The notes beneath the pieces were generated by a model that was not told the DNA's origin, ran no database searches, and worked only from the letters and a program-made list of their open reading frames with translations. From an uncultured Actinomycetes bacterium (GTDB taxonomy: Bacteria > Actinomycetota > Actinomycetes > Nanopelagicales > Nanopelagicaceae): 29,422 nt of DNA. Position 1 is the stretch's first letter, and each line of letters starts with the position of its first letter. Shown here one piece after another: positions 15,523-22,497 of the stretch. Position numbers and translations under genes: made by a program. Location of the stretch: NCBI GenBank assembly GCA_903953805.1, contig CAJBLC010000083.1:1-29422 (forward strand). Direction: 5' to 3'.

Positions 15523-15548
15523 GAGGCTGGGGCAATAGTGTCAGCCTC
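15523..15548 (+). terminator. Possible stem-loop terminator after gcvH
   Basis: GAGGCTG (15523-15529) pairs with CAGCCTC (15542-15548) around a 12-base loop, seven bases after the gcvH stop. There is no T run, so it would be a weak or factor-assisted terminator, or an RNA-stabilising hairpin. Confidence 0.35.
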
Positions 15549-15589
15549 CAGTTGAGGATCATCCCTTTCCCGTGATTCTCGTACTCGCA

Positions 15590-15621
15590 TAAGGTCATTA
15601 CTCTCGCGACAGGCTTGGAGG
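15590..15621 (+). promoter_or_regulatory. Promoter -10 and strong ribosome binding site of the FHA gene
   Basis: TAAGGT (15590-15595) is a good -10 box, and GGAGG (15617-15621) lies five bases before GTG 15627. This gives a short conventional leader of about 25 bases, unlike the leaderless genes. The ribosome binding site decides the GTG start against the in-frame TTG at 15615. Confidence 0.5.
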
Positions 15622-15626
15622 TTTAC

Positions 15627-16109
15627 GTGGCAAAGAACCCGCATAAGCCTGAATCTGGAGGCGCGCAGATCGAGAATGAATCTCGAGATCTCACTTCAAC
15701 GATTCACCTCTCTGCCCTTCGATCAGTAAGAAACCAACGAGATATTGAAGAGATCTTCTCGCTACTCACTTCAGAGGAGCGCGCGGTACTCGCAGATCTT
15801 CCAAAGGATTCGGCAATGTTCGTCGTCTTGGCAGGTCCGAACAAAGGAGAGCGTTTTCTCCTCGATAGTGAGCTGACAACGATTGGTAGAGATCCTGCAT
15901 CTGGAATATTTCTCGATGATGTAACTGTCTCTCGTGCGCATGCTGCAATCTCTCGGAGAGATGGCGGCTTTGTGATCGAAGATCGTGGCAGTCTTAATGG
16001 TTCTTATGTGAATTCTCGGCCAGTCTCGCAGGAGCGGCTTGTTGTCGGAGATGAAGTTCAAATTGGCAAGTATCGCTTGACCTACTTTTCAGGAAAGGGT
16101 AATTCATGA
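15627..16109 (+). CDS. FHA-domain signalling protein, GarA-like
   Basis: A 160-residue protein. The C-terminal FHA domain (about 65-155) has the phosphothreonine-binding residues in TTIGRDP (R88), DVTVSRAHAAI (S102, R103, H105) and GSLNGSYVN (N124). The N-terminal 20-30 region DLTSTIHLSALRS holds clustered threonines, like the kinase-phosphorylated ETTS motif of mycobacterial GarA (Rv1827) and corynebacterial OdhI. Those proteins control 2-oxoglutarate dehydrogenase and glutamate metabolism. Position between gcvH and a MerR gene matches garA. The motif here is not exactly ETTS, so regulation by kinase is inference. The stop overlaps the next ATG by four bases. Confidence 0.88.
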   Translation: MAKNPHKPESGGAQIENESRDLTSTIHLSALRSVRNQRDIEEIFSLLTSEERAVLADLPKDSAMFVVLAGPNKGERFLLDSELTTIGRDPASGIFLDDVTVSRAHAAISRRDGGFVIEDRGSLNGSYVNSRPVSQERLVVGDEVQIGKYRLTYFSGKGNS

Positions 16110-16819
16110 GCGTTCCAGCACGCGCGTATCTGAGCATCGGAGAAGTTCTCAGCAAACTTCGTGGAGATTTTCCAGATGTCACCATCTCAAAGATCCGCTT
16201 TCTGGAGGCTGAAGGATTAATCGATCCACAACGCACACCATCGGGCTATCGCAAGTTCACCAGCATTGATCTCGACCGCCTCCGTTATGTACTCGCTGCA
16301 CAACGCGATCAATACCTGCCGCTGCGAGTCATCAAAGAGAACTTAGATGCAATTGATAGGGGACTGGTCCCACCAACAACGCCTGGCGCATCAGCAACAC
16401 CACGCCTTGCTGCAGTTGATGGTGAACTGACAGCTTCTCACTTCTCACAAGAGAGTGAACTCCGCCTTTCACGTAGTGAACTCCTTGAAAGTGCTGGCTT
16501 AAGTGAAGATCAGCTAGCAGAGCTCGAATCGTTCGGCCTTATCTCAATGAAGGGTCGTTTCTACGATGCCGATGCGCTGTCTGTTGGCCGCGCAGTAGCT
16601 GAGATGTCTGCCTTTGGAATAGAAGCTCGTCATCTGCGTTCATTTAAGAGTGCAGCCGATCGTGAAGTTGGATTGGTTGAACAAGTGATCACTCCCTTGT
16701 TGCGTCAGAAGGGTTCGGAGGCCGCCGCGCGAGCAGAGGAAGTTCAGAACGAACTCGCCTCAATCTCGGTGCGCCTGCATGCTGCTCTTGTGCGCACTGG
16801 CCTGCACCGTTCCAAGTAA
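16106..16819 (+). CDS. ftsR: MerR-family regulator, FtsR (Rv1828)-like
   Basis: A 237-residue transcription factor. The N-terminal winged helix-turn-helix (about 6-75) has YLSIGEVLSKLRG, ISKIRFLEAEGLIDPQRTPSGYRKF and LDRLRYVLAAQRDQYLPL. A second helical domain follows (LSRSELLESAGLSEDQLAELESFGLI), with a C-terminal dimerisation helix. Length and context (FHA gene upstream, DUF151 downstream) match Rv1828 and corynebacterial FtsR, an activator of ftsZ. The ATGA overlap with the FHA gene couples the two. The symbol is by orthology from context, not by experiment. Confidence 0.85.
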   Translation: MSVPARAYLSIGEVLSKLRGDFPDVTISKIRFLEAEGLIDPQRTPSGYRKFTSIDLDRLRYVLAAQRDQYLPLRVIKENLDAIDRGLVPPTTPGASATPRLAAVDGELTASHFSQESELRLSRSELLESAGLSEDQLAELESFGLISMKGRFYDADALSVGRAVAEMSAFGIEARHLRSFKSAADREVGLVEQVITPLLRQKGSEAAARAEEVQNELASISVRLHAALVRTGLHRSK

Positions 16820-16843
16820 TACTCTCTCCATGGAGATCTCACA

Positions 16844-17323
16844 GTGAGTAACGGAGAACTACTACCGGTTGAAGTCATAGGCGTTCGAGTTGAGATGCCC
16901 TCTAATCAACCAATCGTGTTAATCCGTGAGATCGGTGGAATTCGCTACCTTCCAATCTGGGTAGGAGCAGTGGAGGCGAGCGCAATCGCCTTTGCTCAAC
17001 AGGGAGTGGTTCCGCCGCGCCCAATGACTCATGACCTGATGAAGACGATCATCGAGAAGCTCGGAGATCCGCTCTCCTCAGTCCATCTCACCGAGATTCG
17101 GGATGGCATCTTCTACTCTGAACTCCATTTTCAATCCGGCGAGAGCATCTCATCGCGCCCGAGTGACTCAATCTCTTTGGCACTTCGCGCCGGGGCCCCG
17201 ATCCTGGCGAGCGCAGCGCTCTTTGCGAGTGTAGGGATCGAAATTCCAGATGCTGCCGATGATGAGGTTGAGAAATTCCGTGAATTCCTCGATCAGATCA
17301 ACCCGGATGACTTTGCGGGGTAA
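16844..17323 (+). CDS. Bifunctional nuclease family (DUF151/BFN) protein
   Basis: A 159-residue protein of the BFN family. Conserved stretches are VIGVRVEMPSNQPIVLIRE, YLPIWVGAVEASAIAFAQQG, RPMTHDLM, ISSRPSDSISLALRAGAPI, and an acidic C-terminus. Plant and bacterial members have reported nuclease activity; the mycobacterial homologue Rv1829 sits in the same place between two MerR genes and has no settled function. Start GTG 16844 has GGAG (16832-16835) eight bases upstream. The stop codon lies inside the first copy of the repeat that precedes the next MerR gene. Confidence 0.88.
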   Translation: MSNGELLPVEVIGVRVEMPSNQPIVLIREIGGIRYLPIWVGAVEASAIAFAQQGVVPPRPMTHDLMKTIIEKLGDPLSSVHLTEIRDGIFYSELHFQSGESISSRPSDSISLALRAGAPILASAALFASVGIEIPDAADDEVEKFREFLDQINPDDFAG

Positions 17324-17341
17324 CCCTCAACCATTGGTTTA
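17313..17341 (+). repeat. Direct repeat copy A (MerR operator candidate)
   Basis: TTGCGGGGT followed by AACCCTCAACC and an ATTGGTTTA tail. It matches copy B at 17371-17402 except for a three-base insertion and a few substitutions. GGGT and ACCC arms form an inverted core. It overlaps the DUF151 stop codon. Confidence 0.6.
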
Positions 17342-17370
17342 AAGTTCTCAGGGCGATTGCGTGTCGGTGA

Positions 17371-17402
17371 TTGCGGGGTGAAAACCCTCAACCTATGCTT
17401 TA
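17371..17402 (+). promoter_or_regulatory. Direct repeat copy B with MerR-gene promoter
   Basis: A -35 box TTGCGG (17371-17376) and a -10 box TATGCT (17394-17399) are 17 bases apart. The spacer carries GGGTGAAAACCC and AACCCTCAACC, repeated in copy A 61 bases upstream. MerR proteins bind promoter spacers, so this fits autoregulation by one of the two flanking MerR proteins. Confidence 0.55.
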
Positions 17403-17428
17403 GCCATTCCCCATAGAAGTGAGTTCCG

Positions 17429-17944
17429 ATGAGCGAGAAGCTTCCAGACCCAGAGATTGGGTATCGCGGTGCAACTGCATGTGTTGCTGCCGGCATTACC
17501 TATCGCCAGCTCGATTATTGGGCGCGTACAGGGCTCGTCGAACCAAGTATCAAGGGCGCAGCAGGATCGGGATCACAGCGCCTCTATGGCTTCCGCGACA
17601 TCCTCGTACTTAAAATCGTTAAGCGACTCTTAGATACCGGTGTATCTCTCCAGAATATTAGAACCGCGGTTGAACACCTTCGCAGCAGGGGGGTCTCCGA
17701 TCTCGAGAGTATGACTCTTATGAGTGATGGTGCGTCGATCTATGAATGCTCGAGTGCAGATCAAATTGTCGATCTTCTGCAAGGTGGACAAGGTGTCTTT
17801 GGTATCGCCATCTCAAAGGTCTGGACCGAGGTTGAAGGATCGCTCTCTTCGCTTCAAGGCGAGATTGATGGAGAAGCAGTGGGTCTCGAAGGTAACGTCG
17901 GTAATGACGAACTCTCTCGACGTCGGAAGGCGAAAGGCGCCTAA
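17429..17944 (+). CDS. MerR-family regulator, Rv1830 (McdR)-like
   Basis: A 171-residue MerR-type protein. The winged HTH covers about 8-80: GYRGATACVAAGITYRQLDYWARTGLVEPS, then GSQRLYGFRDILVLKIVKRLLDTGVSLQNIRTAV. The C-terminal part is acidic and predicted helical. Family and position (after DUF151, before gcvP) match Rv1830, reported in mycobacteria to affect cell division. It has its own promoter with two repeat copies upstream. GAAGTGAG near 17416 is a modest ribosome binding site. Direct targets are unknown; gcvP, 42 bases downstream, is a candidate. Confidence 0.88.
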   Translation: MSEKLPDPEIGYRGATACVAAGITYRQLDYWARTGLVEPSIKGAAGSGSQRLYGFRDILVLKIVKRLLDTGVSLQNIRTAVEHLRSRGVSDLESMTLMSDGASIYECSSADQIVDLLQGGQGVFGIAISKVWTEVEGSLSSLQGEIDGEAVGLEGNVGNDELSRRRKAKGA

Positions 17945-17955
17945 TACCAATATTC

Positions 17956-17981
17956 TTCCCCTACATCACGAACTAGGGGAG
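17956..17981 (+). promoter_or_regulatory. Hairpin covering the gcvP ribosome binding site
   Basis: TTCCCCTA (17956-17963) pairs with TAGGGGAG (17974-17981), with one terminal G-U, around a 10-base loop. The 3' arm contains the AGGGGAG Shine-Dalgarno sequence, five bases before ATG 17987. Closed, it would block ribosome access. Confidence 0.5.
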
Positions 17982-17986
17982 CGTAC

Positions 17987-20845
17987 ATGAATCACGAAGG
18001 CGAGCGGTTTGAAAGTCGCCATATCGGGCCAACTAGTTCAGATGAAGCTCAAATGCTCGCCGTCCTCGGATATTCCGATATTAAAGAGTTCATCCGCGAT
18101 GTTGTTCCATCCAATATTCACATTGAGAAACAGTTATCAGAAGTTCTTGATGCCCCAAAGAGTGAAGTAGCGGTCATCGCGGAACTGCGTGAAATCGCAT
18201 CGCAGAATCAAATCTTCACCTCTCTTATCGGTGGTGGTTATTACGGAACGATCACGCCGCCGGTTATCAAACGAAATGTTCTTGAGAACCCGGCTTGGTA
18301 TACGGCCTATACGCCATATCAGCCTGAGATCTCACAAGGTCGTTTAGAAGCGCTCTTCGCATTTCAAACAGCCGTCTGCGAAATGACCGCTCTCAAATTA
18401 TCTAATGCATCGATGCTCGATGAAGGTACTGCAGCTGCAGAAGCGATGACGCTCGCTCGACGCGTATCTAAAACCAGCGATGAGGCAGTATTCCTGATTG
18501 AAGAGCATGTTCATCCACAGACCAAGGCGGTTGTCGCAACTCGCGCAAAGCCACTTGGAATAAAAATAGTCGAAGTTGATTCAGGCCACCTCGTGCGTGA
18601 TGGTTTCGATGGTGAGTTCTTCGGCTTACTCGTTCAATATCCGGATACAACGGGTGAGATCATTGACTACTCAACAGTTGCTGAGTTCGCACATTCACGC
18701 GATGCTCTTGTTATTGCCGCGACTGATCTCCTGGCTCTGACCATGCTCAAAGCGCCAGGGGAGTGGGGCGCAGATATTGCCGTTGGGTCTGCTCAGCGCT
18801 TTGGAGTACCGATGGGATTCGGTGGACCGCACGCTGGATTTATGGCAGTACGAGCGGGACTTGAGCGCTCACTACCTGGAAGACTTGTTGGCCAGAGTAT
18901 TGATGCTCATGGAAATCCAGCATTTCGATTAGCGTTGCAAACACGTGAGCAACATATTCGCCGAGATAAAGCAACGAGCAATATCTGTACTGCGCAAGTT
19001 CTTCTCGCAAATATGAGCGCCTTCTACGCCATGTGGCATGGTCCAGTGGGATTGCGCACCATCGCTGAACGAATTCATAACTTTGCATCTCGTTTGCAAA
19101 GCGCATCAGGATCTCGAAACGGGAATGTCTTCGACACTGTAACTGTGGATGTGAAAGATGCTCGCACAATTCATGAAGCAGCCGCAAAGAAGAAGATTAA
19201 CTTTGGTCGAGTCTCGGATACGCAGATCAGAATCTCCTTTGATGAGGCCACAACACCTGAACTTTTCAATGATGTCTTGGAAATTCTCGGTCTGCACGAT
19301 GCTCAACCGCGAGCAATTGATTCAGCCTTCATGCGTGAGTCGATGTATCTGCAGCATCCGGTTTTCAATACCTATCGCTCTGAAACATCGATGATGCGCT
19401 ACCTGCGTACATTGGCCGATCGTGACTTAGCGCTTGATCGAACCATGATTCCACTCGGGTCTTGCACAATGAAATTGAATGCAACGACAGAGATGGAAGC
19501 GGTAACGTGGCCAGAATTCGCCTCGCTCCATCCGTTCGCTCCTGCAGAACAGTCGAAGGGTTCACGGCTTTTGATCGATCAGCTCTCGCAATGGCTGATC
19601 AAGATCACTGGCTATGACGCAGTATCACTACAGCCAAATGCTGGTAGCCAAGGGGAGTTCGCCGGATTGCTTGCGATCCGCAATTACCATGATTCACGGG
19701 GCGATCACTCACGCAATATTTGTCTGATTCCATCAAGTGCGCATGGCACCAATGCAGCAAGCGCAGTGATGGCCGGCATGAAAGTAGTTGTCGTTGAATG
19801 TGATGAACATGGCAACGTCAGCCTTTCTGATCTCAAAGCGAAGATCGCTGAATATCAATCATCTTTGGCAGCGCTTATGGTCACATATCCATCTACTCAT
19901 GGCGTATTCGAGTCAGCGATTTCAGAGATCTGCGCGATGATTCACGATGCTGGGGGACAGGTCTACGTTGATGGTGCAAATCTCAATGCGCTCGTTGGAA
20001 CTGCTCAACCAGGAAAATTCGGTGCAGATGTATCGCATCTCAATTTGCACAAGACCTTCTGTATTCCGCATGGCGGCGGGGGACCAGGTGTAGGTCCGGT
20101 CATTGCGAAATCCCACCTCGCACCGTTCCTGCCAAACCATCCACTTGATGAACTTGCTGGTCCAGTGACTGGGCCAGGACCGATCTCTGCTGCACCATTT
20201 GGTTCAGCGAGCATCTTGCCGATCTCGTGGGCATACATTCGTCTCATGGGAGGCGAGGGGCTTACTCATGCAACAGAAGTTGCGATCCTCAATGCCAATT
20301 ACATGGCAGCCCGCCTGAAGGGTTCATATCCAATTCTCTACACAGGTGCCCATGGCTTGGTCGCCCATGAATGTATTCTCGACATGCGAGAGATCACCAA
20401 GGTATCTGGCGTTACTGTCGATGACATTGCCAAGCGATTAATGGACCATGGCTTCCACGCACCAACGATGTCCTTCCCGGTCGCCGGAACTTTGATGATT
20501 GAACCAACCGAATCAGAAGATATTCTTGAAATGAATCGCTTCATCGATGCAATGATCGCAATTCGCGGTGAGATTGATCAGATTATCGATGGCAAGATCG
20601 CAGTTGAAGATTCAGCCCTACGTCATGCTCCTCACACGATAGGGGCGATCGCGGGGAACACGTGGGAGAGAAACTACTCACGCGAATCTGGAGCCTTCCC
20701 AGCGACTCTCACCGGCCTCATTCCAGGCGAATTGATCGGAACCAAGGGCAAATATTGGCCGACGGTTGGTCGCATCGATGGCGTTTATGGGGATAGGAAC
20801 CTTGTCTGCAGCTGTGCGCCGATCGAAGAGCTCGCCATCAACTGA
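17987..20845 (+). CDS. gcvP: Glycine dehydrogenase (decarboxylating), P protein
   Basis: A 952-residue PLP enzyme that decarboxylates glycine and passes the aminomethyl group to lipoyl-GcvH. It is the long single-chain form, with both halves fused. The N-terminus has ESRHIGPTSSDEAQMLAVLGY and the conserved GGGYYGTITPPVIKRN. The PLP lysine is K689 in HLNLHKTFCIPHGGGGPG. The C-terminal half also shows PLGSCTMKLNAT and GSQGEFAGLLAIR. Length is normal. The strong AGGGGAG ribosome binding site lies in a hairpin. It is the last + gene before the coding direction flips at the dif-like site. Confidence 0.98.
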   Translation: MNHEGERFESRHIGPTSSDEAQMLAVLGYSDIKEFIRDVVPSNIHIEKQLSEVLDAPKSEVAVIAELREIASQNQIFTSLIGGGYYGTITPPVIKRNVLENPAWYTAYTPYQPEISQGRLEALFAFQTAVCEMTALKLSNASMLDEGTAAAEAMTLARRVSKTSDEAVFLIEEHVHPQTKAVVATRAKPLGIKIVEVDSGHLVRDGFDGEFFGLLVQYPDTTGEIIDYSTVAEFAHSRDALVIAATDLLALTMLKAPGEWGADIAVGSAQRFGVPMGFGGPHAGFMAVRAGLERSLPGRLVGQSIDAHGNPAFRLALQTREQHIRRDKATSNICTAQVLLANMSAFYAMWHGPVGLRTIAERIHNFASRLQSASGSRNGNVFDTVTVDVKDARTIHEAAAKKKINFGRVSDTQIRISFDEATTPELFNDVLEILGLHDAQPRAIDSAFMRESMYLQHPVFNTYRSETSMMRYLRTLADRDLALDRTMIPLGSCTMKLNATTEMEAVTWPEFASLHPFAPAEQSKGSRLLIDQLSQWLIKITGYDAVSLQPNAGSQGEFAGLLAIRNYHDSRGDHSRNICLIPSSAHGTNAASAVMAGMKVVVVECDEHGNVSLSDLKAKIAEYQSSLAALMVTYPSTHGVFESAISEICAMIHDAGGQVYVDGANLNALVGTAQPGKFGADVSHLNLHKTFCIPHGGGGPGVGPVIAKSHLAPFLPNHPLDELAGPVTGPGPISAAPFGSASILPISWAYIRLMGGEGLTHATEVAILNANYMAARLKGSYPILYTGAHGLVAHECILDMREITKVSGVTVDDIAKRLMDHGFHAPTMSFPVAGTLMIEPTESEDILEMNRFIDAMIAIRGEIDQIIDGKIAVEDSALRHAPHTIGAIAGNTWERNYSRESGAFPATLTGLIPGELIGTKGKYWPTVGRIDGVYGDRNLVCSCAPIEELAIN

Positions 20846-20855
20846 GGATTTTCTT

Positions 20856-20883
20856 ACTTTACATAATGTAGATTATCGGCGAT
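20856..20883 (-). other. dif: Putative dif site (XerC/XerD recombination site)
   Basis: Read on the minus strand: XerC-side arm ATCGCCGATAA (20883-20873), centre TCTACA (20872-20867), XerD-side arm TTATGTAAAGT (20866-20856). This is the 11-6-11 layout of dif. Against the actinobacterial dif consensus as I remember it (core CCGATAAT, two variable bases, ACATTATGT), 26 of 28 positions agree, including every base of both core blocks. The site lies between convergent gcvP and the glycosyltransferase gene, where coding orientation switches, and xerD is 13.6 kb away. The last three bases of the XerC arm are the TAA stop of the glycosyltransferase gene. Confidence 0.85.
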
Positions 20884-21586
20884 TAAACCAACGCTGGAAA
20901 CCCCACTGAGTGGTCTTGGCGAAGGCTTCCCAGACGATCGCCTTGCTCATCTTCGAGCGCCCCTTTGTGCGTTCGATAAAGGTAATCGGAACCTCTCGAA
21001 CGATTCCACCGAGTTCACTCACGCGTAGCGCCATCTCAATCTGAAATCCATAACCAATGGCGCTTATTGAGTTGAGATCAATGGATCGGAGAATCTGAGC
21101 TGTATAGAGGCGAAAACCGCCTGTGAGGTCCTTATAAGGCAGTTTTAGGGCTAACTCGGCGTACCAGGTTCCGGCCCGCGAAATCGCTCTGCGGTGGATT
21201 GGCCAGTTATGGACCTCACCGCCTGGAATCCAGCGGGTCCCAAGGACGAGATCTGCGCCTAGGGCTGCCGCGATAAGTCGGTGTAGTTCTTCCGGTTGAT
21301 GTGAGCCATCGGCATCCATCTCTATGATGAAATCAAAACCTTGAGCCAAACCCCAGGAGAAGCCGGCCATATATGCCGGGCCTAAGCCTTCCTTCTTTTC
21401 GCGTCGAAGAACTTTTACTTGTGGCTGCCCCAAATTCTCAACGATCTGCGCCGTGCCATCTGGCGAGTTGTCATCGATCACCAGGATGTGAAGTCCAGGT
21501 ATCGCCATAGCCAAAGTTCTAGAGATGACCTCAACGATCATCTCGGACTCGTTGTAGGTAGGAATACAGAGAAGGTAGGTTGACAT
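20873..21586 (-). CDS. ppm1: Polyprenol monophosphomannose synthase-like glycosyltransferase
   Basis: A 237-residue GT2 (GT-A fold) glycosyltransferase of the dolichol-phosphate mannose synthase group. CIPTYNESEMI (7-17), VIDDNSPDGT (36-45) and the metal-binding DADGSHQPEE (91-100) are typical; later LGTRWIPGG, DLTGGFRLY and PITFIERTKGRSKMS fit actinobacterial Ppm1. It would move mannose from GDP-mannose to polyprenyl phosphate at the inner membrane for lipoglycan or protein mannosylation. There are no C-terminal membrane helices and no fused apolipoprotein N-acyltransferase, which mycobacterial Ppm1 has. The start is 11 bases after the exonuclease stop. Its stop codon lies in the dif-like site, so the last two arginine codons are also part of it. 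Confidence 0.88.
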   Translation of the reverse strand: MSTYLLCIPTYNESEMIVEVISRTLAMAIPGLHILVIDDNSPDGTAQIVENLGQPQVKVLRREKKEGLGPAYMAGFSWGLAQGFDFIIEMDADGSHQPEELHRLIAAALGADLVLGTRWIPGGEVHNWPIHRRAISRAGTWYAELALKLPYKDLTGGFRLYTAQILRSIDLNSISAIGYGFQIEMALRVSELGGIVREVPITFIERTKGRSKMSKAIVWEAFAKTTQWGFQRWFNRR

Positions 21587-21597
21587 AATCTATTGAG

Positions 21598-22497
21598 CTA
21601 CCCGTTCAGAGCCGAGATCAATCGATCAACGCTTGCACCGAGTCCATACTCATCTTTGATCGAGTAGATCTCACTGAGATCCGTTGGGGCCTTCGGAAGA
21701 TTTAATGACATCTTCGGTAGTGGAACATCAAGAGCGCAGTGAACAAGAGTTGGCGCAATCTTGATGTAATCACTCCCCTCGATCAACCGCTTTCGTAGGA
21801 GCGGCGTGAGGCGATCATCATCTGCATGAGCGGCGGCGAGTGCATCTTCGATCGTTGAGAAATTGTTCGCAATAACAGCTGCGCCCTTTTCACCGATTCC
21901 TCGTACCCCAGGAAGACCATCGGAGGCATCGCCACGAATCATCGCAAAGAGAGCATAACGTTCCCCGGGGATTCCATACTTTGCAGTAATCCACGCGCGG
22001 TCTACTACTTCTTGTTGTGAGAATCCTTTAGCAAGATAAATCACTTTCACTTTACGTTTATCGTCGACCAATTGGAAGAGATCTCTATCTCCAGTCACAA
22101 TATATGTTGGCCCAGCTTCGTTCATCGAATATGTGGCGATCAGATCATCTGCTTCATAATCATCGACGCCAACCATCGGAATCATAAACTCATCGAGAAG
22201 ATCTAAGAGCACAGGAATCTGAGGACCAAGAGTGTCAGGCTCCTCCTCTTCCCCACTTTCATCAACACGATTCGCTTTGTAAGCTGGAAAGAGATCGGTG
22301 CGCCAGGTTGGACGCCAATCACCCTCAAGGCAAGCAACCATACGAGTTGGTTGGTATTGCGTGATTAAACGGGCGGTCATATCAAGAAAACCGCGGATGG
22401 CGTTAACTGGTTCTCCGGTCGGCGATACCAAAGTATCCGGCATGCCGTAGTACGCCCGGTACCAGAGTGAAGCACTATCGATAAGTAATAGCGTCAT
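21598..22497 (-). CDS. 5'-3' exonuclease / flap endonuclease-like protein
   Basis: A 299-residue nuclease resembling the N-terminal 5' nuclease domain of DNA polymerase I, standing alone. Metal-binding acidic residues appear in LLIDSAS (D7), VDDYEADDLIATY (112-123) and IVTGDRDLFQLVD (133-145). A helix-hairpin-helix is in ASDGLPGVRGIGEKGAAVI (191-209), and the arch region has LFPAYKANR (69-77). It likely removes RNA primers or flaps. The actinobacterial homologue (Rv2090-like) is also beside helY. Its ATG overlaps the helicase stop (ATGA). Confidence 0.92.
   Translation of the reverse strand: MTLLLIDSASLWYRAYYGMPDTLVSPTGEPVNAIRGFLDMTARLITQYQPTRMVACLEGDWRPTWRTDLFPAYKANRVDESGEEEEPDTLGPQIPVLLDLLDEFMIPMVGVDDYEADDLIATYSMNEAGPTYIVTGDRDLFQLVDDKRKVKVIYLAKGFSQQEVVDRAWITAKYGIPGERYALFAMIRGDASDGLPGVRGIGEKGAAVIANNFSTIEDALAAAHADDDRLTPLLRKRLIEGSDYIKIAPTLVHCALDVPLPKMSLNLPKAPTDLSEIYSIKDEYGLGASVDRLISALNG

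Noticed and set aside
663..20845. Frequent GATCTC/GAGATC words as possible FtsK-orienting or restriction-related motifs
   Set aside because: Most occurrences fall in frame as Asp-Leu (GAT CTC) or as related codon pairs, so codon preference is a simpler explanation; I could not count strand bias.
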